IMG/VR virus record: IMGVR_UViG_3300046534_001361
Span: 1-64,000 of that record
From: a virus
Direction: 5' to 3' (one strand)
Length of the DNA stretch: 64,000 nt
The position numbers and the translations under genes are program-made. A model generated the notes under the pieces. It did not search any database. It saw only the letters and a program-made list of their open reading frames with translations, and was not told the origin of the DNA. Positions 10,560 through 19,189 of this stretch are shown piece by piece. Within the stretch, counting starts at the first letter, position 1; every line of letters starts with the position of its first letter.

Positions 10560-10949
10560 CTAGTTCTTTTTTATAGTTTCGATGTCCCTATCAACTTCAT
10601 CATGTAAATAGTTCCCGTAGCTAACCGCATGATTAATTAGAATAGCAATAAAACTATCCTCAAGCTCTGGGTTTAATAATATTCTAGTCAAGTTTTGCTT
10701 GCTAAATTCGCAGCCCTCGATCTCACCATCCCAACCGGTAACGCCGTACTCAACAAGCCAGTGAGCCACGGTTTTGTTAAAGTTTTCGTTTCTATGATTG
10801 AAATCGTAGAGTTTTCGCCGGACCTCTGTCATTTCAATTTCAGATTGATGGACGCCAAATCGACGGATATAAATAATCACGTCCTCAAGGTAAAGTGGCG
10901 AACCCTTTTCCCTCTTTTCGGTGTCTTCTCTGTATGCTGACAAGTCCAT
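10560..10949 (-). CDS. Tail assembly chaperone, upstream part (G-type)
   Basis: A 129-aa acidic/basic soluble protein between the tail tube gene and the frameshift extension. Its last codons are ATA AAA AAG AAC TAG, which place an A-AAA-AAG slippery site in frame five nucleotides before the stop. This is the standard arrangement for tail chaperones of long-tailed phages, where a minority of ribosomes shift -1 to make the longer form. The sequence alone gives no family match I can name; position and frameshift define it. Confidence 0.8.
   Translation of the reverse strand: MDLSAYREDTEKREKGSPLYLEDVIIYIRRFGVHQSEIEMTEVRRKLYDFNHRNENFNKTVAHWLVEYGVTGWDGEIEGCEFSKQNLTRILLNPELEDSFIAILINHAVSYGNYLHDEVDRDIETIKKN
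10566..10572 (-). promoter_or_regulatory. Programmed -1 ribosomal frameshift site (A AAA AAG)
   Basis: On the minus strand the heptamer reads AAAAAAG in the correct phase (A AAA AAG). The zero-frame stop TAG follows one codon later, and the -1 frame is open into the 99-aa ORF. It lies between tail tube and tape measure, where this event is conserved among siphoviruses. Confidence 0.8.
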
Positions 10950-12140
10950 TTAGAAATTCCTGAAAATATGAACTGTACTTTCAAGGGTTGTGTCTTCTTC
11001 CGCCGAATAGGTCATTGAATTTGAAGAAACGGTATTTGCCCCATTGGGCATAGAATGCTCTGTGATTTTAGCTGCTAAAATATCAATGATCATCCACGTA
11101 CTATCAGGCCACTCAAACAAGATAGCAATCGATTTGTTTGTCTGAGACTCAAAAATTCGTTTCCAATTAAAGGTATCAGAAACTACCGCCACAGTTTCAA
11201 TAGCGCCCCCAACTTCGATGCTATCACCCATAGCGTAGGAATTTGTGTTGCAGCCCGCAGATAGATCAATTTGATAGCTGTTACTAAAAGAAAAATCGAT
11301 GGACTTTACGCCGCAATTAGCAGCAACACCGTTTACCATCATTGGCCTTACAGTATCTGTAGCCCCGGCAGATTCGCTTGTTTCGTTCGCCGTATCAGTC
11401 TGCCCGGCTATAGATAGGGAACTGGAAACTACCTGCTCTGCTTTCATTGCTAAAGTTCCAGTTACAATGCCAGACACAGGAATAGAAAAAGAACCAGTAT
11501 CAATAAATGCATCAATAAACGTTTCGTAATTGACATCACCGGCTATTGATTTGTCTGTTGTCCTGTTTTGAACTGTTAAATAGGTCTGGTCGGAACCATT
11601 AGCGGTTTTTGAACTCTCGATTGTAACGGATGGCCCCTCAGCCTCAGTTGCCACAGGTGGAGTATAGGTGACAACGTCGCCATTACTGTTTTTAGTGAGA
11701 ACTTTATATTTGGTGTTGTTTGCAGAGTTCGTCAATCCGATAATGTTAAACCAATCACCGGCTACTATATTAGTAAATGCTGAATTGCCCGAATCAACAA
11801 ATCCAACACTATTTGCAGATAAAGTGCTCAGTGTTACACCGTTATTAACTTGCGTACCGTGTATGATGGCATCAAGAAAAATTGCAGTCTGTTTGTTTAA
11901 CTCAAAGTTTATCTCCCCGGTATACTCTGTAGTGTCCTTAATGTTGCTCTTCCCTTGACGGCGATTCGACACTGCCGAGGATTGAACGAAGGAAATTACG
12001 GGTTTAAATACACCATCGACGCGCAAATGAGCTTTACTAAATACTGGGCTAGTGTTAATAACCCCTTTGTTCGTCTGTAGGGAAAAGTATACGCTAGTAT
12101 CACTACTTGCCACTCGTCTGTCGGTAACTATAGTCGCCAT
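10950..12140 (-). CDS. Major tail tube protein
   Basis: A 396-aa protein in the tube position, between the tail terminator and the tail chaperones. The N-terminal half looks like the beta-rich tube fold found in this head-tail lineage (TNKGVINTSPVF, later TGEINFELNKQ). The remainder is Thr/Ser-rich, with strings typical of an added Ig-like surface domain. No signal sequence. The identification rests on gene order plus general resemblance to tube proteins. Confidence 0.75.
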   Translation of the reverse strand: MATIVTDRRVASSDTSVYFSLQTNKGVINTSPVFSKAHLRVDGVFKPVISFVQSSAVSNRRQGKSNIKDTTEYTGEINFELNKQTAIFLDAIIHGTQVNNGVTLSTLSANSVGFVDSGNSAFTNIVAGDWFNIIGLTNSANNTKYKVLTKNSNGDVVTYTPPVATEAEGPSVTIESSKTANGSDQTYLTVQNRTTDKSIAGDVNYETFIDAFIDTGSFSIPVSGIVTGTLAMKAEQVVSSSLSIAGQTDTANETSESAGATDTVRPMMVNGVAANCGVKSIDFSFSNSYQIDLSAGCNTNSYAMGDSIEVGGAIETVAVVSDTFNWKRIFESQTNKSIAILFEWPDSTWMIIDILAAKITEHSMPNGANTVSSNSMTYSAEEDTTLESTVHIFRNF

Positions 12141-12142
12141 GT

Positions 12143-12547
12143 TTAAATGCCTTCAAAGTAAAATTTTACTATTATTCGAACTGTGTACCAGGATTCAAAC
12201 TCACCAACAATATCTATTTGAGACTCCTGACACCGTGTATTTCCGAACGATTGGTTTTGAAACGCTGTTTTTAATAACTCAGCGTCCTGTAATTGCAGTT
12301 GATCAAACTGACCTTTCGGGTAATTGATGCTGATCGCAAAATCACCGTACGTTCTAGTGTACTCGCCACCAGCCTCGACATTATCCTTAGTCCGAATAAT
12401 GATTACAGGCCAGATCCACTTTTCGTTTACAGTTGCAGTAAACGGCGCGTTTGGGTACTTTACCCTTTGATCTGTATATCCAGCTGGCAAGTTTGCTTGC
12501 AGTCGCAAATAAAGATCAGAGGAAGTTAAAGACAGACTATCGGGCAT
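12143..12547 (-). CDS. Tail terminator-like protein
   Basis: A 134-aa protein of the size and placement of tail terminators, resembling DUF4128 proteins (an RLQANLP-type N-terminal helix, then beta strands ending in IIVKFYFEGI). It should cap the tube and join it to the head connector. It overlaps the preceding gene by 11 bp, consistent with one late operon. Confidence 0.65.
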   Translation of the reverse strand: MPDSLSLTSSDLYLRLQANLPAGYTDQRVKYPNAPFTATVNEKWIWPVIIIRTKDNVEAGGEYTRTYGDFAISINYPKGQFDQLQLQDAELLKTAFQNQSFGNTRCQESQIDIVGEFESWYTVRIIVKFYFEGI

Positions 12548-12899
12548 TTACGATCCTAGCTATTGCGATTTGAACGAACCGGGCGGGCGCTTGTAGGCTA
12601 TGCCCATCGTTTAATTTTGGCCCGTAGTCTAAATTGTTGGTAATATAAATTGAATCAAAATCATCACCTAAAACCGACCCACCCAGCAAAATTGCTTGAG
12701 CCTCGGATATGGCTTGTGGTGCCCGCCGATTATGATCAGTTTTAGTTACGCGGTTATCCATCCCAACGTACCAATTTCCTCGAAACCTGCCCGTATCGAC
12801 TGGGGATACAATGGTAAACTCAGTTAGCAACTGCAAGGCCATTTTTCTTACTTCACGGTTGATATTACCGGTTAATTGAGCGTGAAACCTGCTAGCCAT
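12537..12899 (-). CDS. HK97 gp10-like neck/minor tail protein
   Basis: A 120-aa protein with the gp10-type pattern: a long N-terminal helix, then VSPVDTGRFRGNW, which matches the conserved PVDTGxxRxxW signature. This family acts at the head-tail junction, next to the tail terminator. Gene order here (connector, gp10-like, terminator, tube) agrees. Confidence 0.8.
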   Translation of the reverse strand: MASRFHAQLTGNINREVRKMALQLLTEFTIVSPVDTGRFRGNWYVGMDNRVTKTDHNRRAPQAISEAQAILLGGSVLGDDFDSIYITNNLDYGPKLNDGHSLQAPARFVQIAIARIVNAR

Positions 12900-13261
12900 T
12901 ATTTAGTCCGCATTTGAAATGTGGTTGCTGCATCTGCTGTATCTGTTGTAATACTTTCAATGTTCACTGGCAGACCGTTAAAAGTCGCACTTAAATTACC
13001 TGGAGATAGATCGACTGTGATTAATTGACGTTCAGCAGTAACAAAAAAATCACCTCTGACTATATTTACTCCGTCGATCTGTGATGATTCGTAATCACCC
13101 CGTATCCCCTCAATATTATCAATACCATTAGTTACAACGGATTGTGTGAGATAATCCGCGCCACCCGAACTAGTTAGAACCAAAGGTTCCTTGAAATCGC
13201 CAAAATGTTCATTTATGAGTTCTTTTGATAATTTCTGAAAAAAAACTTTAGTTAATAACAT
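12899..13261 (-). CDS. Head-tail connector component
   Basis: A 120-aa protein when started at the ATG at 13261, which follows a GAGAGGG ribosome site and sits one base past the TGA of the upstream gene. A longer reading from 13321 overlaps that gene by about 60 bp and is less likely. Mostly beta-strand sequence with no named motif. Its place between the DnaT-like connector and the gp10-like protein suggests a stopper or neck role. Confidence 0.6.
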   Translation of the reverse strand: MLLTKVFFQKLSKELINEHFGDFKEPLVLTSSGGADYLTQSVVTNGIDNIEGIRGDYESSQIDGVNIVRGDFFVTAERQLITVDLSPGNLSATFNGLPVNIESITTDTADAATTFQMRTK

Positions 13262-13262
13262 T

Positions 13263-13769
13263 TCAAACCCTCTCGTTATGCCCAAAACCGCTATTGGATT
13301 TAAAAAGATCAGATAGCGCATTTCTTACGCTGCTAAATGTTTTTGTTGAGTAAGCGCCGCCTTTATGAAACTCCGCTTCCATATTATTTAATTTGCCAAC
13401 TTTTAAATCTTGAACAGTCTCGTCAGTAATCAATGACTGTCCAGTGTTAGCAATTAAACCCGCCTCAAGTTGAGCTGTTTTTAACTGATGAGGTATTACA
13501 TTAGACGCTAATAATTCGCAATGAATATAAACATATTTACGCGGGTAAGGTAAATTTTGATTTAAGGGATCAACCTTTAGCCCCTTAAATGAGTTCCTCG
13601 ATTCATATTGCAAAATAAGCTTGATTGCCTTTCTTTGCAATATGTCCCGGTCTGATTCCAGAGCGGGTAATGTAACGCCAAATTTTGCAGCATAAGCCAC
13701 AAATTCAGCGTCCGTTGTAAAAGATTCGGCGCTAGCAACACCAGCGCCTGTCTCAACTATTAACGCCAT
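13263..13769 (-). CDS. Head-tail adaptor, DnaT-like domain family
   Basis: A 168-aa protein with the usual pattern of this adaptor family: an N-terminal strand, a helix (DAEFVAYAAKFG), an ILQRKAIKLIL helix, an FKGLKVDP...LPYPR turn, then a helical LKTAQLEAGL region. Despite the DnaT-like label, these proteins occur in head-tail connector clusters and probably form the ring beneath the portal. It starts at the stop codon of the 88-aa protein upstream. Confidence 0.7.
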   Translation of the reverse strand: MALIVETGAGVASAESFTTDAEFVAYAAKFGVTLPALESDRDILQRKAIKLILQYESRNSFKGLKVDPLNQNLPYPRKYVYIHCELLASNVIPHQLKTAQLEAGLIANTGQSLITDETVQDLKVGKLNNMEAEFHKGGAYSTKTFSSVRNALSDLFKSNSGFGHNERV

Positions 13770-14035
13770 TATTCGGCGATTTCCTTGTACAATTCTGATA
13801 ATTCAAATTTGCTTGAATTGCTGGCGAAATTTACGCCAGCAAGATCAAGTTCAAATTTATACCAGTTTGCACTGTTGATTTTGTGCGGGTTTTTACTATC
13901 ATCCAAAACAAGACCAGGCTCAACAAGATCAGGCTCAACGTATACTTGGTGATCTTCCGTGAGGTCACATGTATTGATAAAGCAAAATCCGCGTTTACTT
14001 TGATTGTTGACGATTTTAGTCGTTGGAACTCTCAC
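13769..14035 (-). CDS. Small head-region protein, unknown
   Basis: An 88-aa protein directly after the coat gene, with 2 bp between them. It is acidic and has no recognisable motif or membrane segment. Position allows a decoration, head-tail or spacer role, but nothing in the sequence decides between them. Confidence 0.6.
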   Translation of the reverse strand: MRVPTTKIVNNQSKRGFCFINTCDLTEDHQVYVEPDLVEPGLVLDDSKNPHKINSANWYKFELDLAGVNFASNSSKFELSELYKEIAE

Positions 14036-14037
14036 AG

Positions 14038-15177
14038 TTAACCCACCAACATTGCGATATGTTCCGGTTTGATCGCTTTAACACCCCAGAGAATTTGTAC
14101 TCTGTAGCCTGTCACACCGTCGCCTTTCCACTCGGAAAATTCGAAAGCGATATTCGATCGTTCATCAGTGATGACGATTTCACCTGTTCTGGCATCACCG
14201 CCAGGAGCTTGTTCAGGTAACCGGGTGATTAGTTGTATCGCATTTCGCGTAAAACCGAGATTAACTTCATACTCCGCAGACAATGTTACGGTTGCACCAT
14301 CAATAATGGGTTTCATCAATCCAGGATTGTTGATAGTGATAACACTACCAGCAAAAGATTTAACGACGTATTTGTTTTGATCGCCTGAAATTACGACAAT
14401 ATCACCAGGGATGATTGTGCCAGTACCAGTATCAACCGCGATTGCGGTTGTTCCTTTAGCGTAACCAGCACCGTTATTAACCAAATAACCCGCCCCTGTT
14501 CCTGGAGTATGAACGACCGCCTGGCCTGTTTCTCGCACTGTAAAACCATGCACCGGTTGACTAAAAGTACCGAGCCTCAGAAGATCGGAATCACCAGACT
14601 CATTGACTTTAGTAAGACTGGTATTTTCCAACGCGTTAGCACCAGATTCAGTATTTAAAACTAGCTGTTTGCCCGCCATTGGGGCACCATTGTCTTTAAG
14701 TATTTTACCAACCTGGGCGGTGTCCTTCACTCCTGTTGCAAATGGAGTAGTTCCCGGCACGCCGTATGCCCTGCAAGCATTCAAGTACCCTTCGGTTAAC
14801 AAATCAAGCTCCATTTCATTTAGCAGCTCGCGTAGAGCTTCCGTAACGTTTGCCTGCAACGTTGCGCTAACTGTTGCGCCACTATCCAAAGCCACGGCCT
14901 CTTCACCAGTAATAGCAAAGAAAACCATTCGGTCCTTTGTTAGTGAAACCTGGACTGCTTCAGTTACCAAATCGGTGGGCGTCTGAGTTGTCATGCTAGG
15001 AACGTTGTCACGTCCGGTTGCTTTAGTTGATACGTTAATTGTGATTGGTCGATTTAATCCCGCTCTAGCTGCGCTTAAGTTCATGCCAACCGAGGGAACC
15101 ATGCCGATAATTTCTTTAGAAATTTCGTTTACTGAAGCAAAAAGTGTACCGTAAGCAAGTGTAAAAATGTTACTCAT
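14038..15177 (-). CDS. Major capsid protein, P22 coat family
   Basis: A 379-aa coat protein with the P22 gp5-type layout: an N-terminal arm (EISKEIIGMVPSVG), an RPITINVSTKATGRD strand region, a central helical spine (LRELLNEMELDLLTEGYLN), an inserted Ig-like/telokin-type beta domain around 230-310 (TGTGTIIPGDIVVISG), and a C-terminal strand (GVTGYRVQILWGVKAI). It follows the scaffold gene and has its own ribosome site. P22-like coat genes paired with long-tailed modules are known. Confidence 0.85.
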   Translation of the reverse strand: MSNIFTLAYGTLFASVNEISKEIIGMVPSVGMNLSAARAGLNRPITINVSTKATGRDNVPSMTTQTPTDLVTEAVQVSLTKDRMVFFAITGEEAVALDSGATVSATLQANVTEALRELLNEMELDLLTEGYLNACRAYGVPGTTPFATGVKDTAQVGKILKDNGAPMAGKQLVLNTESGANALENTSLTKVNESGDSDLLRLGTFSQPVHGFTVRETGQAVVHTPGTGAGYLVNNGAGYAKGTTAIAVDTGTGTIIPGDIVVISGDQNKYVVKSFAGSVITINNPGLMKPIIDGATVTLSAEYEVNLGFTRNAIQLITRLPEQAPGGDARTGEIVITDERSNIAFEFSEWKGDGVTGYRVQILWGVKAIKPEHIAMLVG

Positions 15178-15188
15178 AATTTATCCTG

Positions 15189-16034
15189 TTAATGTTGTGT
15201 GACGATACCGCCGCTTGTCATATATTTATGCTGTTCTGATGAGTTCATCAATTTGAACTTGTCATCACTCATTTTTTGCCTGTTAGTACCACTTTCAGAA
15301 CCGCCACCCTGAGCGCCAACACCGCCTTTGGCCTGATGATTTTTAAATGGTTTAAAAAGATCATCAGTTTCAAACGATGCTATCAAAGCATTTTGATCAG
15401 GCAATTCCCGACCAGAGTGGTCGGTGTAATGTAAAACGCCGTTAATATTTTCAACTCGGCCCGTGGCTTTTAGCATTTCAGCCACGCCTTTAGAACTTGC
15501 CGCGTTAGAATAACCGGCAGCAATAGTTTGGACGGCTGATGATAGCTGTAGGCTATAGCTTTCAAGTTTAACTTTTTCGGCTTGATCAATGAGTTCTTTG
15601 TTCGTTAATTCGAGGGCTGTGAATCGCGCTTTTTCCAGGAGCATTGCAGCGTCAGCATTTGATTGAGCCTGATCAGACAACTTTTTTGAAACTGCCATTG
15701 CCTCGTCATGCTTACCCTTTGATAGGTAATTTCCCAGTTCGTCAGTAAGCGCTTGCTTCGCCGCCTCTGCCGTCGCCGTTTCAAGCGCTAATTTGTCGGC
15801 TTCTTGATTTTTAATAAAATTAGCAAGTTTTAATTGGCTTTCTTTGCTCGCTTGATTTGCAATTTCAGTAGCGGCGTTCGCAGCAGTCAAACCAAGATTA
15901 CCTTCATTTAGCTGCGCTTGCATAGCGATCATTTCGTTGTGAACGTATGATACTCCGGCATCACTTTTCACTTCGGAATAATTGTCGCCCTCATCGTCTG
16001 GGATGTCTTGTTTATTTAAGTAGGATAGAGCCAT
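15189..16034 (-). CDS. Scaffolding protein
   Basis: A 281-aa, highly helical protein just before the coat gene. Long Ala/Glu/Lys heptads span residues 30-190, a charged and Gly-rich segment follows (KGGVGAQGGG near 240), and a small basic C-terminus ends it (KLMNSSEQHKYMTSGG). P22-type scaffolds bind coat through a short helical C-terminus. It has tandem promoter signals upstream (16035-16161). Confidence 0.75.
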   Translation of the reverse strand: MALSYLNKQDIPDDEGDNYSEVKSDAGVSYVHNEMIAMQAQLNEGNLGLTAANAATEIANQASKESQLKLANFIKNQEADKLALETATAEAAKQALTDELGNYLSKGKHDEAMAVSKKLSDQAQSNADAAMLLEKARFTALELTNKELIDQAEKVKLESYSLQLSSAVQTIAAGYSNAASSKGVAEMLKATGRVENINGVLHYTDHSGRELPDQNALIASFETDDLFKPFKNHQAKGGVGAQGGGSESGTNRQKMSDDKFKLMNSSEQHKYMTSGGIVTQH

Positions 16035-16123
16035 TATTATCGGGCCTTACGTTGATTAGTTTCATTACTTAGTCAAATATACTATCTATTGGCGTAAATA
16101 ACAACATAGTAACTATATAAATA

Positions 16124-16158
16124 TTAGTCAAGTTAACTAATTTAGTCAAATTGACTAA
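16124..16158. promoter_or_regulatory. Tandem palindromes with overlapping promoter for scaffold/coat
   Basis: Two 17-bp palindromes (TTAGTCAA-N-TTxACTAA) lie 18 bp apart between portal and scaffold. Read on the minus strand each supplies a TTGACT -35; the first has TAATAT 17 bp on and the second TATGTT 17 bp on. A third TTGACTAA half-site lies at about 16066. Similar half-sites lie upstream of the portal gene (17650-17690) and in the divergent promoter at 22064. They could be a phage operator or activator site for late genes. Confidence 0.55.
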
Positions 16159-16161
16159 TGA

Positions 16162-17628
16162 TTATTCTCCAGTTAATGTTGCTCGCTTCAAGATATCCTC
16201 AACATCCCCAATCAAAACACCACCGGATTTTAACTGAAGAAGCGCTTCCTCCCGATCAGTCACACCATCTAAATATGATTTTCGGATAACATCTTGTTGT
16301 TGTGGCGATATTTTTACTTTGTCGAATTCTTTGTTTATGGTTAATTTTATATTTTCGAAATTAGGCGCTGATTCCATAAATTGAAGACATGATTTAAGCG
16401 ACCTCATATAACCGGCTTCGGTTGAAGTCGCTATATTGATTAGGCTAGATAAAACCTCTGCTTGTTTTAGCTGTGCGACCCCCACCGCCTCATCATTGCT
16501 GTCTGATGTATTAAAAGCGCCGCCAAGTGCTCTGATTTGTTTTTGATTGTTATCCATAAATACTACAAAAGCGTTATTATCTCCATCCCAAGTTAAGTAT
16601 CCTATATTGCCACCTGGCGGTAACGGTATGTGGGCATCAATCCCCGATCCAAACGTCTCTGATCCCGTCATGTCTTTAAAAATTTCAAAAGAGTGTGCAT
16701 CCCAACCTGAACTCCAAGCTGTGGGGGATCCGGCTTTGTGTAGACTAGCCATGTAATCAGCACTAACCTGATACCTAGTTATCGTTTTCAAGCATATTGG
16801 ATATAAAATCCCCATTGATTTGGGTATAGAATGCATACTATCTTTTTGATCAATGATAATTTCAAATGGAATTTTTTTAAATGTATTACCGCTGCCGTCT
16901 CGTGGGTATTTTTTTTCAGAAAGCTCTTGAGAGCTACCTTCGCTGCCGGGTTCCGGCTTTGTCGCTTTGCGCTGATAATAACCGATATCATCTAACCCTA
17001 AAATTAATCTGCTTGTTAGGTTTTTACGCTGGCCCGTTTCATGATCGACAACTGCTATTTCTTCAGTTAATTTAGCATAAACAAGCTGCTTAATTCCGTT
17101 AACAACTCCAAAATCCCAATCAACTAATGACTGGCGCGGATAGTGTTTTATAGTCGCTTTAAAACCCATAGATTTTGCTTGAGCATCGGTAAGATCACCT
17201 TCGATGTCTACACCGTTATAATCAGATAATAAACAATGGAATTTAACTTGTGCAATACTTGATTGAGTCATCTCAATTGACTCTGATAGTGGTGTACCTG
17301 ATCCGTCTGAGTCCGATACAAGGTAATCTATGCTTTTTGGCAATTCTATGTTGGGTGGACTTGCTGACATAGCGCCGCACCATCGACTCAGTGTGTGAGC
17401 TGGAATTCCATCAAATTCCGCTCGATCTTTATACGCTAAAAACTTCGCATCGTTGTGACCATTATAATTTACATAATCTTTAGCTTCAGACGGATTTTTA
17501 AGATATTCGGCATTGCGATCGCCGTATTTAACACACCAACTACCCTGGACACAATCCAGGACCAGCCTGACCTGTTCAATCGTGTCTGAATAATGTGGAT
17601 GTGTAGTGTTGAAAATAAAACTGTCCAT
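16162..17628 (-). CDS. Portal protein (DUF4055-like)
   Basis: A 488-aa protein in the portal position between minor head protein and scaffold. The N-terminal part (QVRLVLDCVQGSWCVKYGD, then FDGIPAHTLSRWCGAM) and the central PRQSLVDWDFG segment match DUF4055 proteins, which include phage portals. The dodecameric portal would be the DNA entry channel and the terminase dock. A promoter-like TTGCAA, 16 bp, TATGAT lies upstream on the minus strand. Confidence 0.8.
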   Translation of the reverse strand: MDSFIFNTTHPHYSDTIEQVRLVLDCVQGSWCVKYGDRNAEYLKNPSEAKDYVNYNGHNDAKFLAYKDRAEFDGIPAHTLSRWCGAMSASPPNIELPKSIDYLVSDSDGSGTPLSESIEMTQSSIAQVKFHCLLSDYNGVDIEGDLTDAQAKSMGFKATIKHYPRQSLVDWDFGVVNGIKQLVYAKLTEEIAVVDHETGQRKNLTSRLILGLDDIGYYQRKATKPEPGSEGSSQELSEKKYPRDGSGNTFKKIPFEIIIDQKDSMHSIPKSMGILYPICLKTITRYQVSADYMASLHKAGSPTAWSSGWDAHSFEIFKDMTGSETFGSGIDAHIPLPPGGNIGYLTWDGDNNAFVVFMDNNQKQIRALGGAFNTSDSNDEAVGVAQLKQAEVLSSLINIATSTEAGYMRSLKSCLQFMESAPNFENIKLTINKEFDKVKISPQQQDVIRKSYLDGVTDREEALLQLKSGGVLIGDVEDILKRATLTGE

Positions 17629-17659
17629 GATTAACCCGTAAAAACCATTAATTAGTCAA

Positions 17660-17690
17660 TCATACCACTATTTAGTTAATTTGCAATTTA
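17660..17690 (-). promoter_or_regulatory. Promoter upstream of portal
   Basis: The minus strand between minor head and portal reads TTGCAA, 16 bp, TATGAT, about 35 bp before the portal ATG, embedded in repeated TTAACTAA/TTGACTAA half-sites like those before the scaffold gene. Prediction from hexamers only. Confidence 0.45.
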
Positions 17691-18863
17691 GTCTAACCCG
17701 GCACGTTTAAAGTTTTTTTCAAATCTAGGTATATTCCTTAGCTGATCGATTGTCAGAGGCATATCATTAGCGTCTGTAAAATCATTAACGCTAAATCCGC
17801 CATCAAGAAACAACCGACCTCTTGTTGGTCCAAATTTATCTAGTATAAAAGCATCAGGTTGATCTCTCAACCATTGATCTGTTGTAGTTTTTGAAGAAAC
17901 CCGCTTGATACCGTAAACATCAGTGTCAGCTCTACCCCGATATTTGGGCTTGCGTTTGTAATCAGCTATATCATTTGATTTTCCACCTACTGAAGGACGC
18001 ATTCCGGATAGTGCATCAGTACCGGCAACTTGCACTATATAAACAGATCGTTCATTAAAATGAAATGGTAATCTAGGGTACGTGTCGTCGTTAATGTCAT
18101 ACTCTCGCAAATTGCGGCTGTAACAAATGGGGGTTGTTCGATTATCTAAAGTGGCAAACAAAATCCTTACATCAATGATATCAGCATTCATCAAATAAAG
18201 TTTGTCTCTTGCTGCGTTAGCGTAGTGATTAGTGCCAGTTCTAACCAAGGTTGCGGCATTTCTTAATTGCGTTGCATTGGTAATTATCCCCCCCATATAT
18301 CTTTTTTCTGACCTGTTATAATTCCCTCTTAAGTCAGTTACTATTTCGGAATTTGACTTTCCACTTTGATACCCACTTAATATAGTGCTGACAATTTCTT
18401 TGGATAATTTATCAGTATTTGTTCTGACAAATTCAGCCCAAACACCTGTTATAGTCCTTGCCAAAGCGTTTTTTGTGGCCGGGATGTTAATCGACAACAA
18501 CGCAGCTTTAACCGCTGTGGTGATCGCTGATTCTGATGTCATTGTGAAATTGGCATCAACAATATCATTGTAAATCCCCATGACATGATCCGCATCAAGC
18601 AACGCCATTTTTTCTAACTGCGTTGTTATTTCGGCCCACATGGTTGTCCATTGGTCAATAAATTCCTTAGTTATCAGTTTTTCAGCGGCGTTCCTTTCAA
18701 CCCGATTCAGATCCGAACCCTCTCCCTGTGCGCCAATAATCCTTGGTGCTAGCCTAGCCATTTCTTTGATGGTTTTATTTATGTGCTCAATGATGAGGTG
18801 AGAAGCGAATCTTTGCAGGTAAACTTCTCTTCTCAAAAGAGTATCAGTAATTGTATGTTTCAA
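17688..18863 (-). CDS. Minor head protein, SPP1 gp7/Mu gpF-like morphogenesis
   Basis: A 391-aa protein with the gp7-type C-terminal region: a long helical N-terminus, GYQSGKSNSEIV and TNATQLRNAATLVRTG helices, then DNRTTPICYSRNLREY, matching the family's conserved D-x-R-T-x-x-x-C signature. These proteins enter the prohead with the portal and help DNA exit or ejection. The downstream neighbour is the portal gene. Confidence 0.8.
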   Translation of the reverse strand: MKHTITDTLLRREVYLQRFASHLIIEHINKTIKEMARLAPRIIGAQGEGSDLNRVERNAAEKLITKEFIDQWTTMWAEITTQLEKMALLDADHVMGIYNDIVDANFTMTSESAITTAVKAALLSINIPATKNALARTITGVWAEFVRTNTDKLSKEIVSTILSGYQSGKSNSEIVTDLRGNYNRSEKRYMGGIITNATQLRNAATLVRTGTNHYANAARDKLYLMNADIIDVRILFATLDNRTTPICYSRNLREYDINDDTYPRLPFHFNERSVYIVQVAGTDALSGMRPSVGGKSNDIADYKRKPKYRGRADTDVYGIKRVSSKTTTDQWLRDQPDAFILDKFGPTRGRLFLDGGFSVNDFTDANDMPLTIDQLRNIPRFEKNFKRAGLD

Positions 18864-18883
18864 CTTTCTTTACTCTTTTATGT

Positions 18884-18976
18884 TTAGACAAACAAGCTCG
18901 GTTTGTTTTCATAGGCATTGACCTTGGTTTCTTCGTTTTCACGCTCAAAAAAAGGCATTTGTTTATTTGCAGACAT
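18884..18976 (-). CDS. 30-aa head-operon microprotein
   Basis: A short frame with an excellent ribosome site (GGAG, 7 nt before ATG) lies just upstream of the minor head gene. The peptide is charged, begins MSANKQMPFFERE and ends KPSLFV. It is in line with the operon and has no recognisable function. Real expression is inferred from the ribosome site. Confidence 0.5.
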   Translation of the reverse strand: MSANKQMPFFERENEETKVNAYENKPSLFV

Positions 18977-19055
18977 GTTAATTTCTCCAATTGATTTTAT
19001 GTGACTTTAGCATAATTTTAGTGATATTAAAAACTGGCGTGAATTCAAGGCAATA

Positions 19056-19079
19056 AAAAACCCCAACCAAGGGGTTTTT
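19056..19079. terminator. Bidirectional terminator
   Basis: AAAAACCCC / GGGGTTTTT hairpin with a CAACCAA-type loop. It ends the minus-strand transcript of the 253-aa gene and separates it from the head operon. Confidence 0.8.
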
Positions 19080-19189
19080 AATAGGGTCTAATTCGCTGGG
19101 GTTGTTATGGGGTGTCTACTGTAACTTACGTATATTATAAAGTGTTTTACTATACATTGTTAATTATCAAATCTGACCTGCTTACTTTT

